From Aulosira sp. FACHB-615 (lineage in GTDB: Bacteria; Cyanobacteriota; Cyanobacteriia; Cyanobacteriales; Nostocaceae), in assembly GCF_014698045.1 (NCBI RefSeq), contig NZ_JACJSE010000002.1, positions 496,001 to 560,000 on the forward strand: DNA of 64,000 bases. Direction: 5' to 3'. Position 1 is the stretch's first letter; each line of letters starts with the position of its first letter. The notes beneath the pieces were generated by a model that was given only the letters and a program-made list of their open reading frames with translations, ran no database searches and was not told the origin of the DNA. Shown piece after piece: positions 44,494-52,477 of this stretch. Both the position numbers and the translations under genes were made by a program.

Positions 44494-44529
44494 TGTCTTT
44501 GTGGTGACAATTTTTGAACCACAAAGACA
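44494..44529 (+). terminator. Inverted repeat after hemE, possible terminator
   Basis: TGTCTTTGTGGT (44494-44505) and ACCACAAAGACA (44518-44529) form a perfect 12-bp stem around GACAATTTTTGA. A real T-run is lacking, so the function is less sure; related wording (CTCTGTGCCTCTGTGG) is at 16886, so this may be a dispersed repeat. Confidence 0.5.
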
Positions 44530-44561
44530 TAATAATTGCATTGCTGACACATCTATTTTTT

Positions 44562-44747
44562 ATGAGAACTTTTACAGCGATAATCGAACGAGATCCTGAC
44601 ACAAATCTATATGTTGGGTACGTTCCTGGTTTTCCTGGAGCGCATTCTCAAGGTGAAACATTAGATGAGTTAAACAAAAATCTACGCGAAGTCATTGAAA
44701 TGCTGCTAGAAAATGAGAATCTAGCTTTTGACAATTCACTTATATGA
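44562..44747 (+). CDS. HicB-like antitoxin family protein
   Basis: A 61-residue protein with the HicB fold: RTFTAIIERDPDTNLYVGYVP then GFPGAHSQGETLDELNKNL and a C-terminal helix (REVIEMLLENENL). HicB proteins are partial RNase H-like antitoxins that neutralise the dsRNA-binding mRNA nuclease HicA. I chose ATG 44562 over a TTG frame start at 44514. The stop TGA overlaps the ATG of the following Uma2 gene (ATGA at 44744-44747), so the two are translationally coupled. No HicA is next to it; the Uma2 nuclease takes that place. Its short length is normal for the small HicB type without a DNA-binding domain. Confidence 0.8.
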   Translation: MRTFTAIIERDPDTNLYVGYVPGFPGAHSQGETLDELNKNLREVIEMLLENENLAFDNSLI

Positions 44748-45304
44748 CTCTTAGCCAATCTCACCCGTATATTTCACCAGAAGAATATCTCGAAAATGAA
44801 AAATCTAGCCCCATTAAACATGAATATATCCAAGGGCAGATTTATGCAATGGCAGGAGCCAGTGACGCTCATGTAACTATTACTGCTAACTTAGTTGCTC
44901 TGCTGAGAAATCACATTCGCGGAACTGGGTGTCGTCTTTATGTCGTTGATATGAAAGCACACATCGAATCGCTGAATGTTTTTTATTATCCAGATATTAT
45001 GGTGACTTGTGACCCAAGAGATACAGAGTTTGAATATTTTAAACGCTATCCCAGTTTAATTATTGAAGTTTTATCGCCTTCCACTGAGGCTTTAGATAGA
45101 GGTGATAAATTTAGTGACTATCAAGAAATAGAAACATTGCAAGAATATGTATTAATCAGCCAAAACCGTCAAAGAATTGATTGTTTTAGACGTAATGCAC
45201 AAGGCAGATGGGAACTTTATAGTTATAGAGGCAATCAAGAATTACAGTTTACAAGCATAAATTTTTCTGGTTCTGTAACTGATGTTTATGAAGATGTATT
45301 TTGA
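44744..45304 (+). CDS. Uma2 family (DUF820) endonuclease-like protein
   Basis: A 186-residue DUF820 protein: YISPEEYLENEKSSPIKHEY, GQIYAMAGASDAHVTITAN, FYYPDIMVTCDPRDTE (Asp), LIIEVLSPSTEALDRGDKFSDY (Glu and Lys), LQEYVLISQNRQRIDCFRR. All motifs of the nuclease core are intact and closely resemble the copy at 7606. Its start overlaps the stop of the HicB-like gene by one base in ATGA. No coiled coil. This coupling suggests that the HicB-like protein may act on this nuclease, which is inference. Confidence 0.88.
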   Translation: MTLSQSHPYISPEEYLENEKSSPIKHEYIQGQIYAMAGASDAHVTITANLVALLRNHIRGTGCRLYVVDMKAHIESLNVFYYPDIMVTCDPRDTEFEYFKRYPSLIIEVLSPSTEALDRGDKFSDYQEIETLQEYVLISQNRQRIDCFRRNAQGRWELYSYRGNQELQFTSINFSGSVTDVYEDVF

Positions 45305-45401
45305 ATAAAAACTTCGTGCCTTTTTGCCTTTACGTGAAAATTAATCTTTAGTGCGGAACCTTTAATTTTATTGTTAACTCTTAAACTTTAAAAAACATAC
45401 T

Positions 45402-46358
45402 ATGAGTCAGAAAAGAATTTTAGTCACAGGCGCAAGTGGCTGCATCGGTCATTACATCTCAGAAGCATTAATTCAAAATACAAATCACGAACTATTTTTA
45501 CTAGTTAGAAACCCCAGTAAACTACAAGTCAATACGCAATACCGTTCAGGTGTTACCGTCTTGCAAGGCGATATGCAAGAAATTAAACACTTTGCGGATT
45601 TGTTATCAACTATTGATGTCGCAGTGTTAACAGCAACAGCCTGGGGCGGGGATAATACTTACGATATTAATGTCAACAAGACACTAGAACTATTCAGTTT
45701 ATTAAACCCTGAACGTTGCGAACAGGTAATTTATTTTTCAACTGCTAGTGTTTTAGATAACAAAAATCAACCTCTAAAAGAAGCAGGGGAGATTGGGACA
45801 GATTATATCGGTTCTAAATATCAATGCTTGCATGAAAAAGAAAAACTAGCGATCGCACCTAAAATTACCACAGTTTTTCCCACCTTAGTACTAGGCGGCG
45901 ATGCCAATAAACCCTATTCTCACCTCACCTCTGGCATACCCGAAGTCACAAAATATGTTAACTTAATTCGCTTTTTACAAGCAGACGGTAGTTTTCACTT
46001 TATCCACGGAAAAGATATTGCTACCGTCGTGGAATATTTAATCGAACATCCACCCCAAAATAAGGAACAACGCAAATTAGTTTTAGGTCAAGAAAGACTC
46101 ACCGCCAACCAAGCAATAGAAGAAACCTGCGCTTATCTAGGCAAAAAAATTTACTTTCGCATTCCCCTATCTATTTCATTAGCTAATTTGATTATTGCCG
46201 TGTTCCGCATTCAAATGGCAGCTTGGGATAGGTTCTGCATGAACTATCGCCATTTTACATATAAAAATGCCGTCAATCCCGCAAGTTTTGGTTTACCAAA
46301 TTATTGTGCAACCATGAGTGATGTGTTGAAAATTAGCGGTGTGCCTAATAGAAAATAA
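45402..46358 (+). CDS. NAD-dependent epimerase/dehydratase family protein
   Basis: A 318-residue extended short-chain dehydrogenase. The Rossmann motif is RILVTGASGCIGHYISEAL (GxxGxxG). STASVLDN and YIGSKYQCLHEKEKL hold the Ser and the YxxxK catalytic pair (Tyr-Ile-Gly-Ser-Lys). TTVFPTLVLGGDANKPYSHL and FHFIHGKDIATVVEYL are the usual substrate-side elements. It acts on a nucleotide sugar or another hydroxylated small molecule; which cannot be told. ATG at 45402. It stands alone between the HicB/Uma2 pair and the VapBC-like pair. Confidence 0.87.
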   Translation: MSQKRILVTGASGCIGHYISEALIQNTNHELFLLVRNPSKLQVNTQYRSGVTVLQGDMQEIKHFADLLSTIDVAVLTATAWGGDNTYDINVNKTLELFSLLNPERCEQVIYFSTASVLDNKNQPLKEAGEIGTDYIGSKYQCLHEKEKLAIAPKITTVFPTLVLGGDANKPYSHLTSGIPEVTKYVNLIRFLQADGSFHFIHGKDIATVVEYLIEHPPQNKEQRKLVLGQERLTANQAIEETCAYLGKKIYFRIPLSISLANLIIAVFRIQMAAWDRFCMNYRHFTYKNAVNPASFGLPNYCATMSDVLKISGVPNRK

Positions 46359-46482
46359 ACTGCTAACTGGTGTGTTTTCAGGTATAGCTAATTCTCGAAA
46401 TGGTTTGGTTTCTGCGATCGCCTACAGTGAGCGGTTACAGCATCTACAGTAAAATGAGTAAGACACTTAAAGTCTATCAAAC

Positions 46483-46842
46483 ATGGTCGTCAATCTAAAT
46501 GTAACGCAGTCTCAGCCATCGGCTAACCTGAAGGTGACACTCCTAATAGAAAGCCTCAAAAATGGTCAGTTTGCTGCATCTATCTTTGAGTTTCCCAACT
46601 TTCGCGTTGAAGCACAAACACGAGAAGATGCAATCACCCAACTCCAAACCACCTTTTTAGAAAGACTCAGCCACATCGAAGCTATTTCCTGGAATCTACC
46701 AATAGAAGCTTCAGTACCAACTTGGATGCAATTTGCGGGTGTTTTTCAAAACGATCAAGATTTTCAGGAAATTATGAATGAAATTCGATCGCAGCGAACC
46801 TCAGATGATGACAGTGAAGTTGACTCCTCATACTACTTGTAG
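46483..46842 (+). CDS. Putative antitoxin of a VapBC-like pair
   Basis: A 119-residue protein, upstream of a PIN toxin with a 12-bp gap. Residues about 15-65 (VTLLIESLKNGQFAASIFEF then NFRVEAQTREDAITQLQTTF) have the strand-strand-helix of a HicB-like or antitoxin fold, and the C-terminus (QDFQEIMNEIRSQRTSDDDSEVD) is acidic and extended, fitting a toxin-wrapping tail. Assignment rests on its position and layout, not on a recognised DNA-binding domain. ATG at 46483. Confidence 0.65.
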   Translation: MVVNLNVTQSQPSANLKVTLLIESLKNGQFAASIFEFPNFRVEAQTREDAITQLQTTFLERLSHIEAISWNLPIEASVPTWMQFAGVFQNDQDFQEIMNEIRSQRTSDDDSEVDSSYYL

Positions 46843-46848
46843 AGGAAG
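46841..46848 (+). promoter_or_regulatory. Ribosome binding site for the PIN toxin
   Basis: AGAGGAAG overlaps the stop of the antitoxin gene and lies six bases before the GTG at 46855, supporting the non-ATG start. Confidence 0.65.
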
Positions 46849-46854
46849 CTTAGT

Positions 46855-47277
46855 GTGTCTCGATATATTCTCGATACGGATCATGTTTCACTAATTCTTT
46901 GTAATCATCCTCAAGTTATCGCTAACGCTTCTTTGCATCAAATTGCTGTGACTGTAATTACGGTTCAAGAACTTTTTAACGGCTGGATTGGTAAAATTAA
47001 CGATCCGTCAGCAGTGCATAATCTCCCCGCACTCTACTCAAAACTTTGGATAACCGTCAAATATCTTCAAACAGTTGAGATCCTGGATTTCACACAACAG
47101 GCTGATGACTGTCTCAAACAACTGCTCAGAGAGAATCCCCCTCTGCGAAAAAACCGCCTGCAAAAAGATATGCGAATAGCTGCGATCGCATTATCTCTTA
47201 ATACCACCGTCGTTACCCGTAACCAACGAGATTTTAGTCTAGTACCCAGACTAGCGATCGCAGATTGGACGCTGTAA
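46855..47277 (+). CDS. PIN-domain toxin, VapC-like
   Basis: A 140-residue PIN ribonuclease. The first acidic position is in YILDTDHVSLIL, the conserved Glu is in TVITVQELFNGW, the later acidic ones in RLQKDMRIAAIALSLN, and TTVVTRNQRDFSLVP closes the active site. Complete PIN active site, normal length. GTG start at 46855 with AGAGGAAG upstream. VapC toxins cut tRNA or rRNA and are held by a cognate antitoxin, here the gene just before it. The pair is followed by a convergent Uma2 gene. Confidence 0.87.
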   Translation: MSRYILDTDHVSLILCNHPQVIANASLHQIAVTVITVQELFNGWIGKINDPSAVHNLPALYSKLWITVKYLQTVEILDFTQQADDCLKQLLRENPPLRKNRLQKDMRIAAIALSLNTTVVTRNQRDFSLVPRLAIADWTL

Positions 47278-47292
47278 CCATAATGCTCTGAT

Positions 47293-47901
47293 TCAACCCC
47301 ACACCCGACGCAAATTCAACACAAAACCCGGTAAAACTTCTTCATCCGATAACGTCGCCGGATTTTCCAACACTTCCACTGCCGAACTTGGGCGATAAAC
47401 TTCTACACATCGCTGCTGCGGATCAATTAACCAACCGAGTTTTGCACCATTATCGATGTACTCCCGCATTTTTTCTTGCAGAGTTTTGAGAGTATCAGAA
47501 CTAGAGCGCAATTCTACTACAAAATCTGGACAGATATTCGCAAAAGTTCCTTTTTGTTCGGGAGTCAGGACTTGCCAACGTTCTTGGCTTACCCAAGAAG
47601 CATCAGGAGAACGAATTGCACCATTTGGTAAGACAAAACCGGTTGAAGAGTCAAAAGCTTGACCTGGTTCACCTGCATTCCGCCACCATAAATACAATTC
47701 TCCCGCAATATTCCAATTACGTTTACCAGTCTCCCAACCTGTTGGCGGATTCACGATTAATTCTCCTTTTGCAGTTCTTTCTAGTCTCAAGTCTCGGTTA
47801 GCGGCGGCTAATGCGGCGAACTGTTCTGGGGTGACATATAATGCGATCGCTTTCGGTAACTCAATCAATAAGTTTTCTGGGTTAACGGGTATCTGTACCA
47901 T
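47293..47901 (-). CDS. Uma2 family (DUF820) endonuclease-like protein
   Basis: A 202-residue DUF820 protein of another subgroup: YVTPEQFAALAAANRDLRLER, GELIVNPPTGWETGKRNWN, IRSPDASWVSQERW (Asp), CPDFVVELRSSSDTLKTLQEKM (Glu and Lys), and GAKLGWLIDPQQRCVEVYRP. This subgroup with PPTG...G-x-R and WLIDP is common in cyanobacteria. The catalytic positions are kept. Single gene, convergent with the VapC-like gene after 15 bp. ATG at 47901. Confidence 0.87.
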   Translation of the reverse strand: MVQIPVNPENLLIELPKAIALYVTPEQFAALAAANRDLRLERTAKGELIVNPPTGWETGKRNWNIAGELYLWWRNAGEPGQAFDSSTGFVLPNGAIRSPDASWVSQERWQVLTPEQKGTFANICPDFVVELRSSSDTLKTLQEKMREYIDNGAKLGWLIDPQQRCVEVYRPSSAVEVLENPATLSDEEVLPGFVLNLRRVWG

Positions 47902-48088
47902 CTTGACCTCTTTCTTACATCATCAAGCATCGAGAGGCATCATATTTTTATCATCAGACACACAATATTTTCTAGTTAATAATTGCACAGACAAAACCAT
48001 TAACGGTAAGCTAAAGCCAATATAAAGTCAATAAGTAATTATTTCCGCTAGAGTGGGATAACAATCAAAGTGTGAGGTCTGCTACTAC

Positions 48089-49675
48089 ATGCGAGTTTTA
48101 TTAGTTTATCCGATATTTCCTAAAACCTTTTGGTCTTATGAAAAGATTCTGGATTTAGTTGATCGCAAAGTTTTACTACCACCTTTGGGTTTAGTGACTG
48201 TAGCGGCAATTCTGCCCCAAGAATGGGAATTTAAGCTGGTCGATCGCAATATTCGTCCTGCAACAGAAGCAGAATGGGAATGGGCAGATATAGTCATTCT
48301 ATCGGCGATGATTGTCCAGAAACAAGATTTATTGGAACAAATTCAAGAAGCCAAACGACGCGGTAAGTTAGTTGCAGTTGGTGGCCCTTACCCAACTTCT
48401 ACACCTTATGATGTCCAAAATGTTGGTGCAGATTTCCTGATTTTGGATGAAGGGGAAATCACCTTACCGATGTTTGTGGAAGCAATTCAACGAGGCGAAA
48501 AATCTGGAACTTTCCGCACCGCAGAAAAACCCGATGTCACAAGCACACCCGTACCCCGCTTTGATTTATTAGAATTAGATGCTTATGACATGATGTCGGT
48601 GCAATTTTCGCGCGGTTGTCCTTTCCAGTGCGAATTTTGCGACATTATCGTTCTCTATGGACGTAAACCACGCACCAAAACCCCAGAACAATTATTAGCA
48701 GAGTTGGATTATCTCTATGAATTGGGTTGGCGGCGGGGTGTGTTTATGGTGGATGACAACTTTATCGGTAACAAGCGAAATGTGAAATTGTTGCTGAAAG
48801 AGTTAAAAGTCTGGATGGAAGAACACCAATATCCCTTTAAGTTTGATACAGAAGCTTCTGTAGATTTAGCCCAAGACGAAGAATTACTGGAATTGATGGT
48901 TGAGTCTGGATTTTCGGCGGTGTTTTTGGGAATTGAAACCCCAGACGAAGATAGTTTACAACTCACCAAGAAATTTCAAAATACCCGCAGTTCTTTGACA
49001 GACGCAGTGCAAACCATCATCAAAGCTGGGTTGCGGCCAATGGCTGGGTTTATTATCGGGTTTGATGGTGAAAAAGCTGGCGCAGGCGATCGCATCGTCC
49101 GGTTTGCCGAACAAGCCGGGATTCCCTCAACCACCTTCGCTATGTTACAAGCACTACCCAATACTGCACTGTGGCATCGACTGAAAAAAGAAGGTAGATT
49201 GCGGGAAAATACAGAAAGTAACATCAACCAAACCACGTTGATGAACTTTATTCCCACCCGTCCTTTAGAAGAACTTGCCAGGGAATATGTTGAGGCTTTT
49301 TGTGCTTTATACGACCCTGTGAAATATTTAGACCGCACCTATCGCTGTTTTTTAATGTTAGGTTCGCCTAAGTGGAAAGCACCTTTTAAAATGCCATCAT
49401 GGGTAGAACTCAAAGCATTGTTAATTGTCGTTTGGCGACAAGGAATTGTCAGGGAAACTCGGTGGAAATTCTGGCATCATTTGTTCAGTATTATCAAACG
49501 GAACCCTGCTGTATTTACACATTACCTTTCGGTTTGCGCCCACAACGAGCATTTCTTAGAATATCGCCAAATTGTCCGCGACCAAATTGAAAGCCAGTTA
49601 GCTGCTTATTTGGCACAAGGCGCAGAAAAACCTTATGTCCCCGTGGCAGAAAAAGCCGAGGCGATCGCTAGTTAA
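48089..49675 (+). CDS. B12-binding domain radical SAM protein
   Basis: A 528-residue class B radical SAM protein. Residues 1-140 form the cobalamin-binding domain (MRVLLVYPIFPKTFW, ADIVILSAMIVQKQDLLEQI, VAVGGPYPTST). The [4Fe-4S] ligands are Cys177, Cys181 and Cys184 in FSRGCPFQCEFCDIIVLYG. The TIM-barrel continues (RGVFMVDDNFIGNKRNV, GFSAVFLGIETPDEDSLQ), and a C-terminal region of the DUF4070 type ends the protein. Such enzymes methylate unactivated carbons or rearrange substrates; in cyanobacteria they include hopanoid and bacteriochlorophyll-like methyltransferases, but I cannot fix the substrate. ATG at 48089. Confidence 0.9.
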   Translation: MRVLLVYPIFPKTFWSYEKILDLVDRKVLLPPLGLVTVAAILPQEWEFKLVDRNIRPATEAEWEWADIVILSAMIVQKQDLLEQIQEAKRRGKLVAVGGPYPTSTPYDVQNVGADFLILDEGEITLPMFVEAIQRGEKSGTFRTAEKPDVTSTPVPRFDLLELDAYDMMSVQFSRGCPFQCEFCDIIVLYGRKPRTKTPEQLLAELDYLYELGWRRGVFMVDDNFIGNKRNVKLLLKELKVWMEEHQYPFKFDTEASVDLAQDEELLELMVESGFSAVFLGIETPDEDSLQLTKKFQNTRSSLTDAVQTIIKAGLRPMAGFIIGFDGEKAGAGDRIVRFAEQAGIPSTTFAMLQALPNTALWHRLKKEGRLRENTESNINQTTLMNFIPTRPLEELAREYVEAFCALYDPVKYLDRTYRCFLMLGSPKWKAPFKMPSWVELKALLIVVWRQGIVRETRWKFWHHLFSIIKRNPAVFTHYLSVCAHNEHFLEYRQIVRDQIESQLAAYLAQGAEKPYVPVAEKAEAIAS

Positions 49676-50074
49676 ATTAAAGATAGGAAATAGGGAGTAG
49701 GGAATAAAAAAACATCCTCTCCCTAAATCCAAAATTGTATAATTTCCACAGCATCCGAAAAAGTCCGTTGGACAACTGCTGACTTAGCGTTATTTCCTGA
49801 CGACGGCAATGACCAGATAGTGTTTTAAAATTAGCGGCTACTTTATATAAAGAAGATAATTTAACTAGTCCACTTTTGCCGGGATTTAGTTGTGCTGTTA
49901 AGAGCTGATTTGTAAACAAAATCTTAAGATGCTATATGCTTTATCATCAGACGAATCAATAAGCCATAAATCATTGCTTTACTAATGTTCTTGATTTAGT
50001 CTATAGCTTGAGTACATCACGGCTTTGTTCTATTTAGATTTTCTTTACGAATCAGCTCTAACTTATCTCAAGTT
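49676..50074. other. Intergenic region with weak ORF and heptamer repeat
   Basis: 399 bp. A GGAAATAGGGAGTAGGGAATA heptamer repeat lies at about 49684-49705. A minus-strand 80-codon frame from a TTG at 49919 (LNPGKSGLVKLSSLYKVAAN, NGLFRMLWKLYNFGFR) reads like protein but has no recognisable relative and ends in the repeat; it may be a decayed gene. The last 150 bp form the leader of the next gene. Confidence 0.45.
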
Positions 50075-51187
50075 ATGCCAAGACACATCATCACTGAACT
50101 GACTGAGGAACAAGAAGCAATGATTGCTATCTACCGAGACAAATGGCGAAGGATAGCAACCTCTACAGAAGCCATTAATCATGAAAAAGTTGCCGCAGTG
50201 ATTAATGCTGCTTATGCTGTCAGCAACTATCCAGAACCAGAAATTTTATTTTATAGTAATCCTCTGATCGCAATTCAAAAAGTTTTGGCAATTAAAAACT
50301 TTAAAGATTATTTAGGACTGAATATTCATATCAAATTTCTTAAAAGAGTAGTAGAACATATTAAACACGGAATCAATCAACAGCTTGAGTATCAACTCTT
50401 CATTAGATTGCGAAATCAAATACAATTTCCTGAATTTCCATATTACCCAACGGCAAGCCATCCAAAAATTTCATACTTCCCTTATGGCATAACACAACTT
50501 ATTGAACAGCAATTAATAACTGATATTGACCAGTGCGAGATAGAATTTACTGACTTTTTACATTTAACACAACCCTTAACTAGAACAGCAGAGTGGGCAA
50601 TTTGGGGTTGTATGTTAGATTTTTGTATTTCAGTCCTTGCCATTAATTATGACAAGAAAAAATGGCAAGTATTTCAAGATTTAATCCAATACTGTGGTTT
50701 CATATCCAAATATGAAAAGGTTTGTCTAGTCTGTGAGCGTCCTTGCAAGGTATCTTTTGATCAAGAGAATATCCTTCATGCTGAAGGAGAAGCAGCAGTT
50801 CAATTCTCTGACGGATATAACATTTACGCATATCACGGTGTTAGGTTGCCAGAGAAATATGGCGAATTATCTCCAACGCAGTGGTCAGCAAAATGGTTAT
50901 TAGAAGAAAAGAACGCTGAACTGCGGCGCGTGTTAATTCAAGGCATTGGTTATTCTCGAATTATTGAAGAGTTACAAGCAGTTGAATTAGATATCTGGGA
51001 AGAATATACGCTTTTTAAAATTAATTCCGATATAGATGTAGAACCAATTTATTTATTAAAAATGACCTGTCCTAGCACCCAAAGGATTAATGTATTGCGC
51101 GTACCACCTGATATTCAATCAGCAAAAGATGCTATTTGTTGGGTAAATTGGGGTATTGCTCCTGAAGAATTTAGTGTGCAAACTTAA
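50075..51187 (+). CDS. DUF6745-like hypothetical protein
   Basis: A 370-residue soluble protein. The N-terminus (LTEEQEAMIAIYRDKWRRIA) and the C-terminal region with YEKVCLVCERPCKVSFDQEN, GEAAVQFSDGYNIYAYHGVR, WSAKWLLEEKNAELRRVLI and GYSRIIEEL resemble the cyanobacterial/actinobacterial DUF6745 family. A Cys pair (CLVCERPC) may bind a metal. No catalytic function is known. ATG at 50075. Lone gene; the 200 bp behind it contain no clear terminator. Confidence 0.7.
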   Translation: MPRHIITELTEEQEAMIAIYRDKWRRIATSTEAINHEKVAAVINAAYAVSNYPEPEILFYSNPLIAIQKVLAIKNFKDYLGLNIHIKFLKRVVEHIKHGINQQLEYQLFIRLRNQIQFPEFPYYPTASHPKISYFPYGITQLIEQQLITDIDQCEIEFTDFLHLTQPLTRTAEWAIWGCMLDFCISVLAINYDKKKWQVFQDLIQYCGFISKYEKVCLVCERPCKVSFDQENILHAEGEAAVQFSDGYNIYAYHGVRLPEKYGELSPTQWSAKWLLEEKNAELRRVLIQGIGYSRIIEELQAVELDIWEEYTLFKINSDIDVEPIYLLKMTCPSTQRINVLRVPPDIQSAKDAICWVNWGIAPEEFSVQT

Positions 51188-51391
51188 GAATCTTGTTAGC
51201 AGAGTGACACTGAAAGCTGACTTTAACTAGAAGTTATGCAGTTTTGGTGATCAGTAAGTCTGCGATCGCATCTTCAATCACCGAAGAGGAAAAATCTACA
51301 TTAGTAGCCTTTTGTTCCGCTTCATAGCAATTCCCATTTTTGCTCAATCTCTACCAACTCCTAGATAATTGCTGATGTAGACTGCCATAGT

Positions 51392-52084
51392 TTAATTTTC
51401 TACCGGATGTAATTGACCGCGAATATCCCCATAAAAAGTTTGACCTTTGGTATGTAAATTAAAATAAAGTTCGCTACGTCTGCCATAATGTGCCATACCA
51501 GCAATTGTTTTAACTTTATCGGGTTTTCCTGATTCAATAGGACAACCTAAAGTGTAAATTCCTAACAAATCTTTGGCGGAATTAGTAGTCTTTTCAATAA
51601 TTTCATCTGTTACTTCTGCGGAAAAATGACCATCAGCAAAGTTTTGTTTAATATCCCCAGTCAAAGCAAAGTCAACTTGAATAGGGCCAAGTACATCTGG
51701 CTTCCCGCAATGGATATGAAACATAACTATATCTTTGAGATTTACGCCTGCTACCTGAACATCAACAAATGCTTTACTCAAGTCTTTGGTGAATTTTACG
51801 ACTCCGTGTCCATGTGACTTACGCTGATTTCTTGGTATAGAAGGTGCGGTAGATTTTAAAGACGGTGGGGCAATTTTTGGTGTATTTTCCTCATCATCTG
51901 GTTCTTGTAGCGGACTTAAAAAAGCTTCGTACACAAAACCAATTTCTTTACCTTTGCTGGGGTCAAGTTTAATATTACTTGACTGTCCGAAAGCAACTGC
52001 TTGGTCTACTGATTGCACAAAGATGCTGAATAATATAAAAACTGCCAGACACATCAATGTGGTGAATATAGATTTAAACCGCAT
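51392..52084 (-). CDS. CHRD domain protein, exported
   Basis: Starting at the ATG 52084 it is 230 residues, with a signal peptide (RFKSIFTTLMCLAVFILFSI ... VDQAVAFG) and a CHRD domain (GHGVVKFTKDLSKAFVDVQV, IVMFHIHCGKPDVLGPIQVD, HYGRRSELYFNLHTKGQTFYG, DIRGQLHP). CHRD is a beta-sandwich domain first seen in chordin and found in exported bacterial proteins of unknown function. AAGGA stands eight bases before this ATG; the frame is open to 52171 but the added residues would displace the signal peptide. A Pro/Lys-rich link (EDDEENTPKIAPPSLKSTAP) separates the signal from the domain. Divergent from the M16 peptidase. Confidence 0.82.
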   Translation of the reverse strand: MRFKSIFTTLMCLAVFILFSIFVQSVDQAVAFGQSSNIKLDPSKGKEIGFVYEAFLSPLQEPDDEENTPKIAPPSLKSTAPSIPRNQRKSHGHGVVKFTKDLSKAFVDVQVAGVNLKDIVMFHIHCGKPDVLGPIQVDFALTGDIKQNFADGHFSAEVTDEIIEKTTNSAKDLLGIYTLGCPIESGKPDKVKTIAGMAHYGRRSELYFNLHTKGQTFYGDIRGQLHPVEN

Positions 52085-52477
52085 AACTACCATCCTTCTC
52101 TGTGTGTAAAAAAATTTAAGTTTTAGCAAAAATATATGCAGATGTTTCATTGCAACTCTGTAATTAGACAAAAATTTCCGCGTAATTACTTGTTTTGCGA
52201 GGTTTAACGGGAATTTTGCTGTCTAATTTACTTATTTGAACATCGCAATATACAGATTGGTTCAGTGTAATTACTTAAGTTTCTGCTATTTATTGCAGAA
52301 GATACCTCAATTCTTCAAGAATCCAGGAATCGGTTTGTTTAAAGATAGGATTTTTGTCTTTAATTTTTTTGTGAATCATGTCATTCTGGCGTGATTAAAG
52401 AAATTGATCCCCATATTTCAAAGAATGATTCGCTAGAATCGCCTTTATGAATTGAAAATTCAAATTTTGATTTGCTT
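52085..52477. other. Divergent intergenic region CHRD / M16 genes
   Basis: 393 bp, AT-rich. It should contain two outward promoters. TCAATTCTTCAAGAATCCAGGAATC (52309-52333) includes a short ATTCTTCAAGAAT palindrome. No gene or family repeat is seen. Confidence 0.5.

Noticed and set aside
49677..49919. 80-codon minus-strand ORF after the radical SAM gene
   Set aside because: TTG start, ends within a heptamer repeat, no recognisable family; mentioned only as possible remnant in the gap entry.
51234..51362. Minus-strand protein-like fragment (EAEQKATNVDFSSSVIEDAI)
   Set aside because: Open for about 30 codons without start and seemingly frameshifted from ELVEIEQKWELL just upstream; too short to support as a gene or a named pseudogene.
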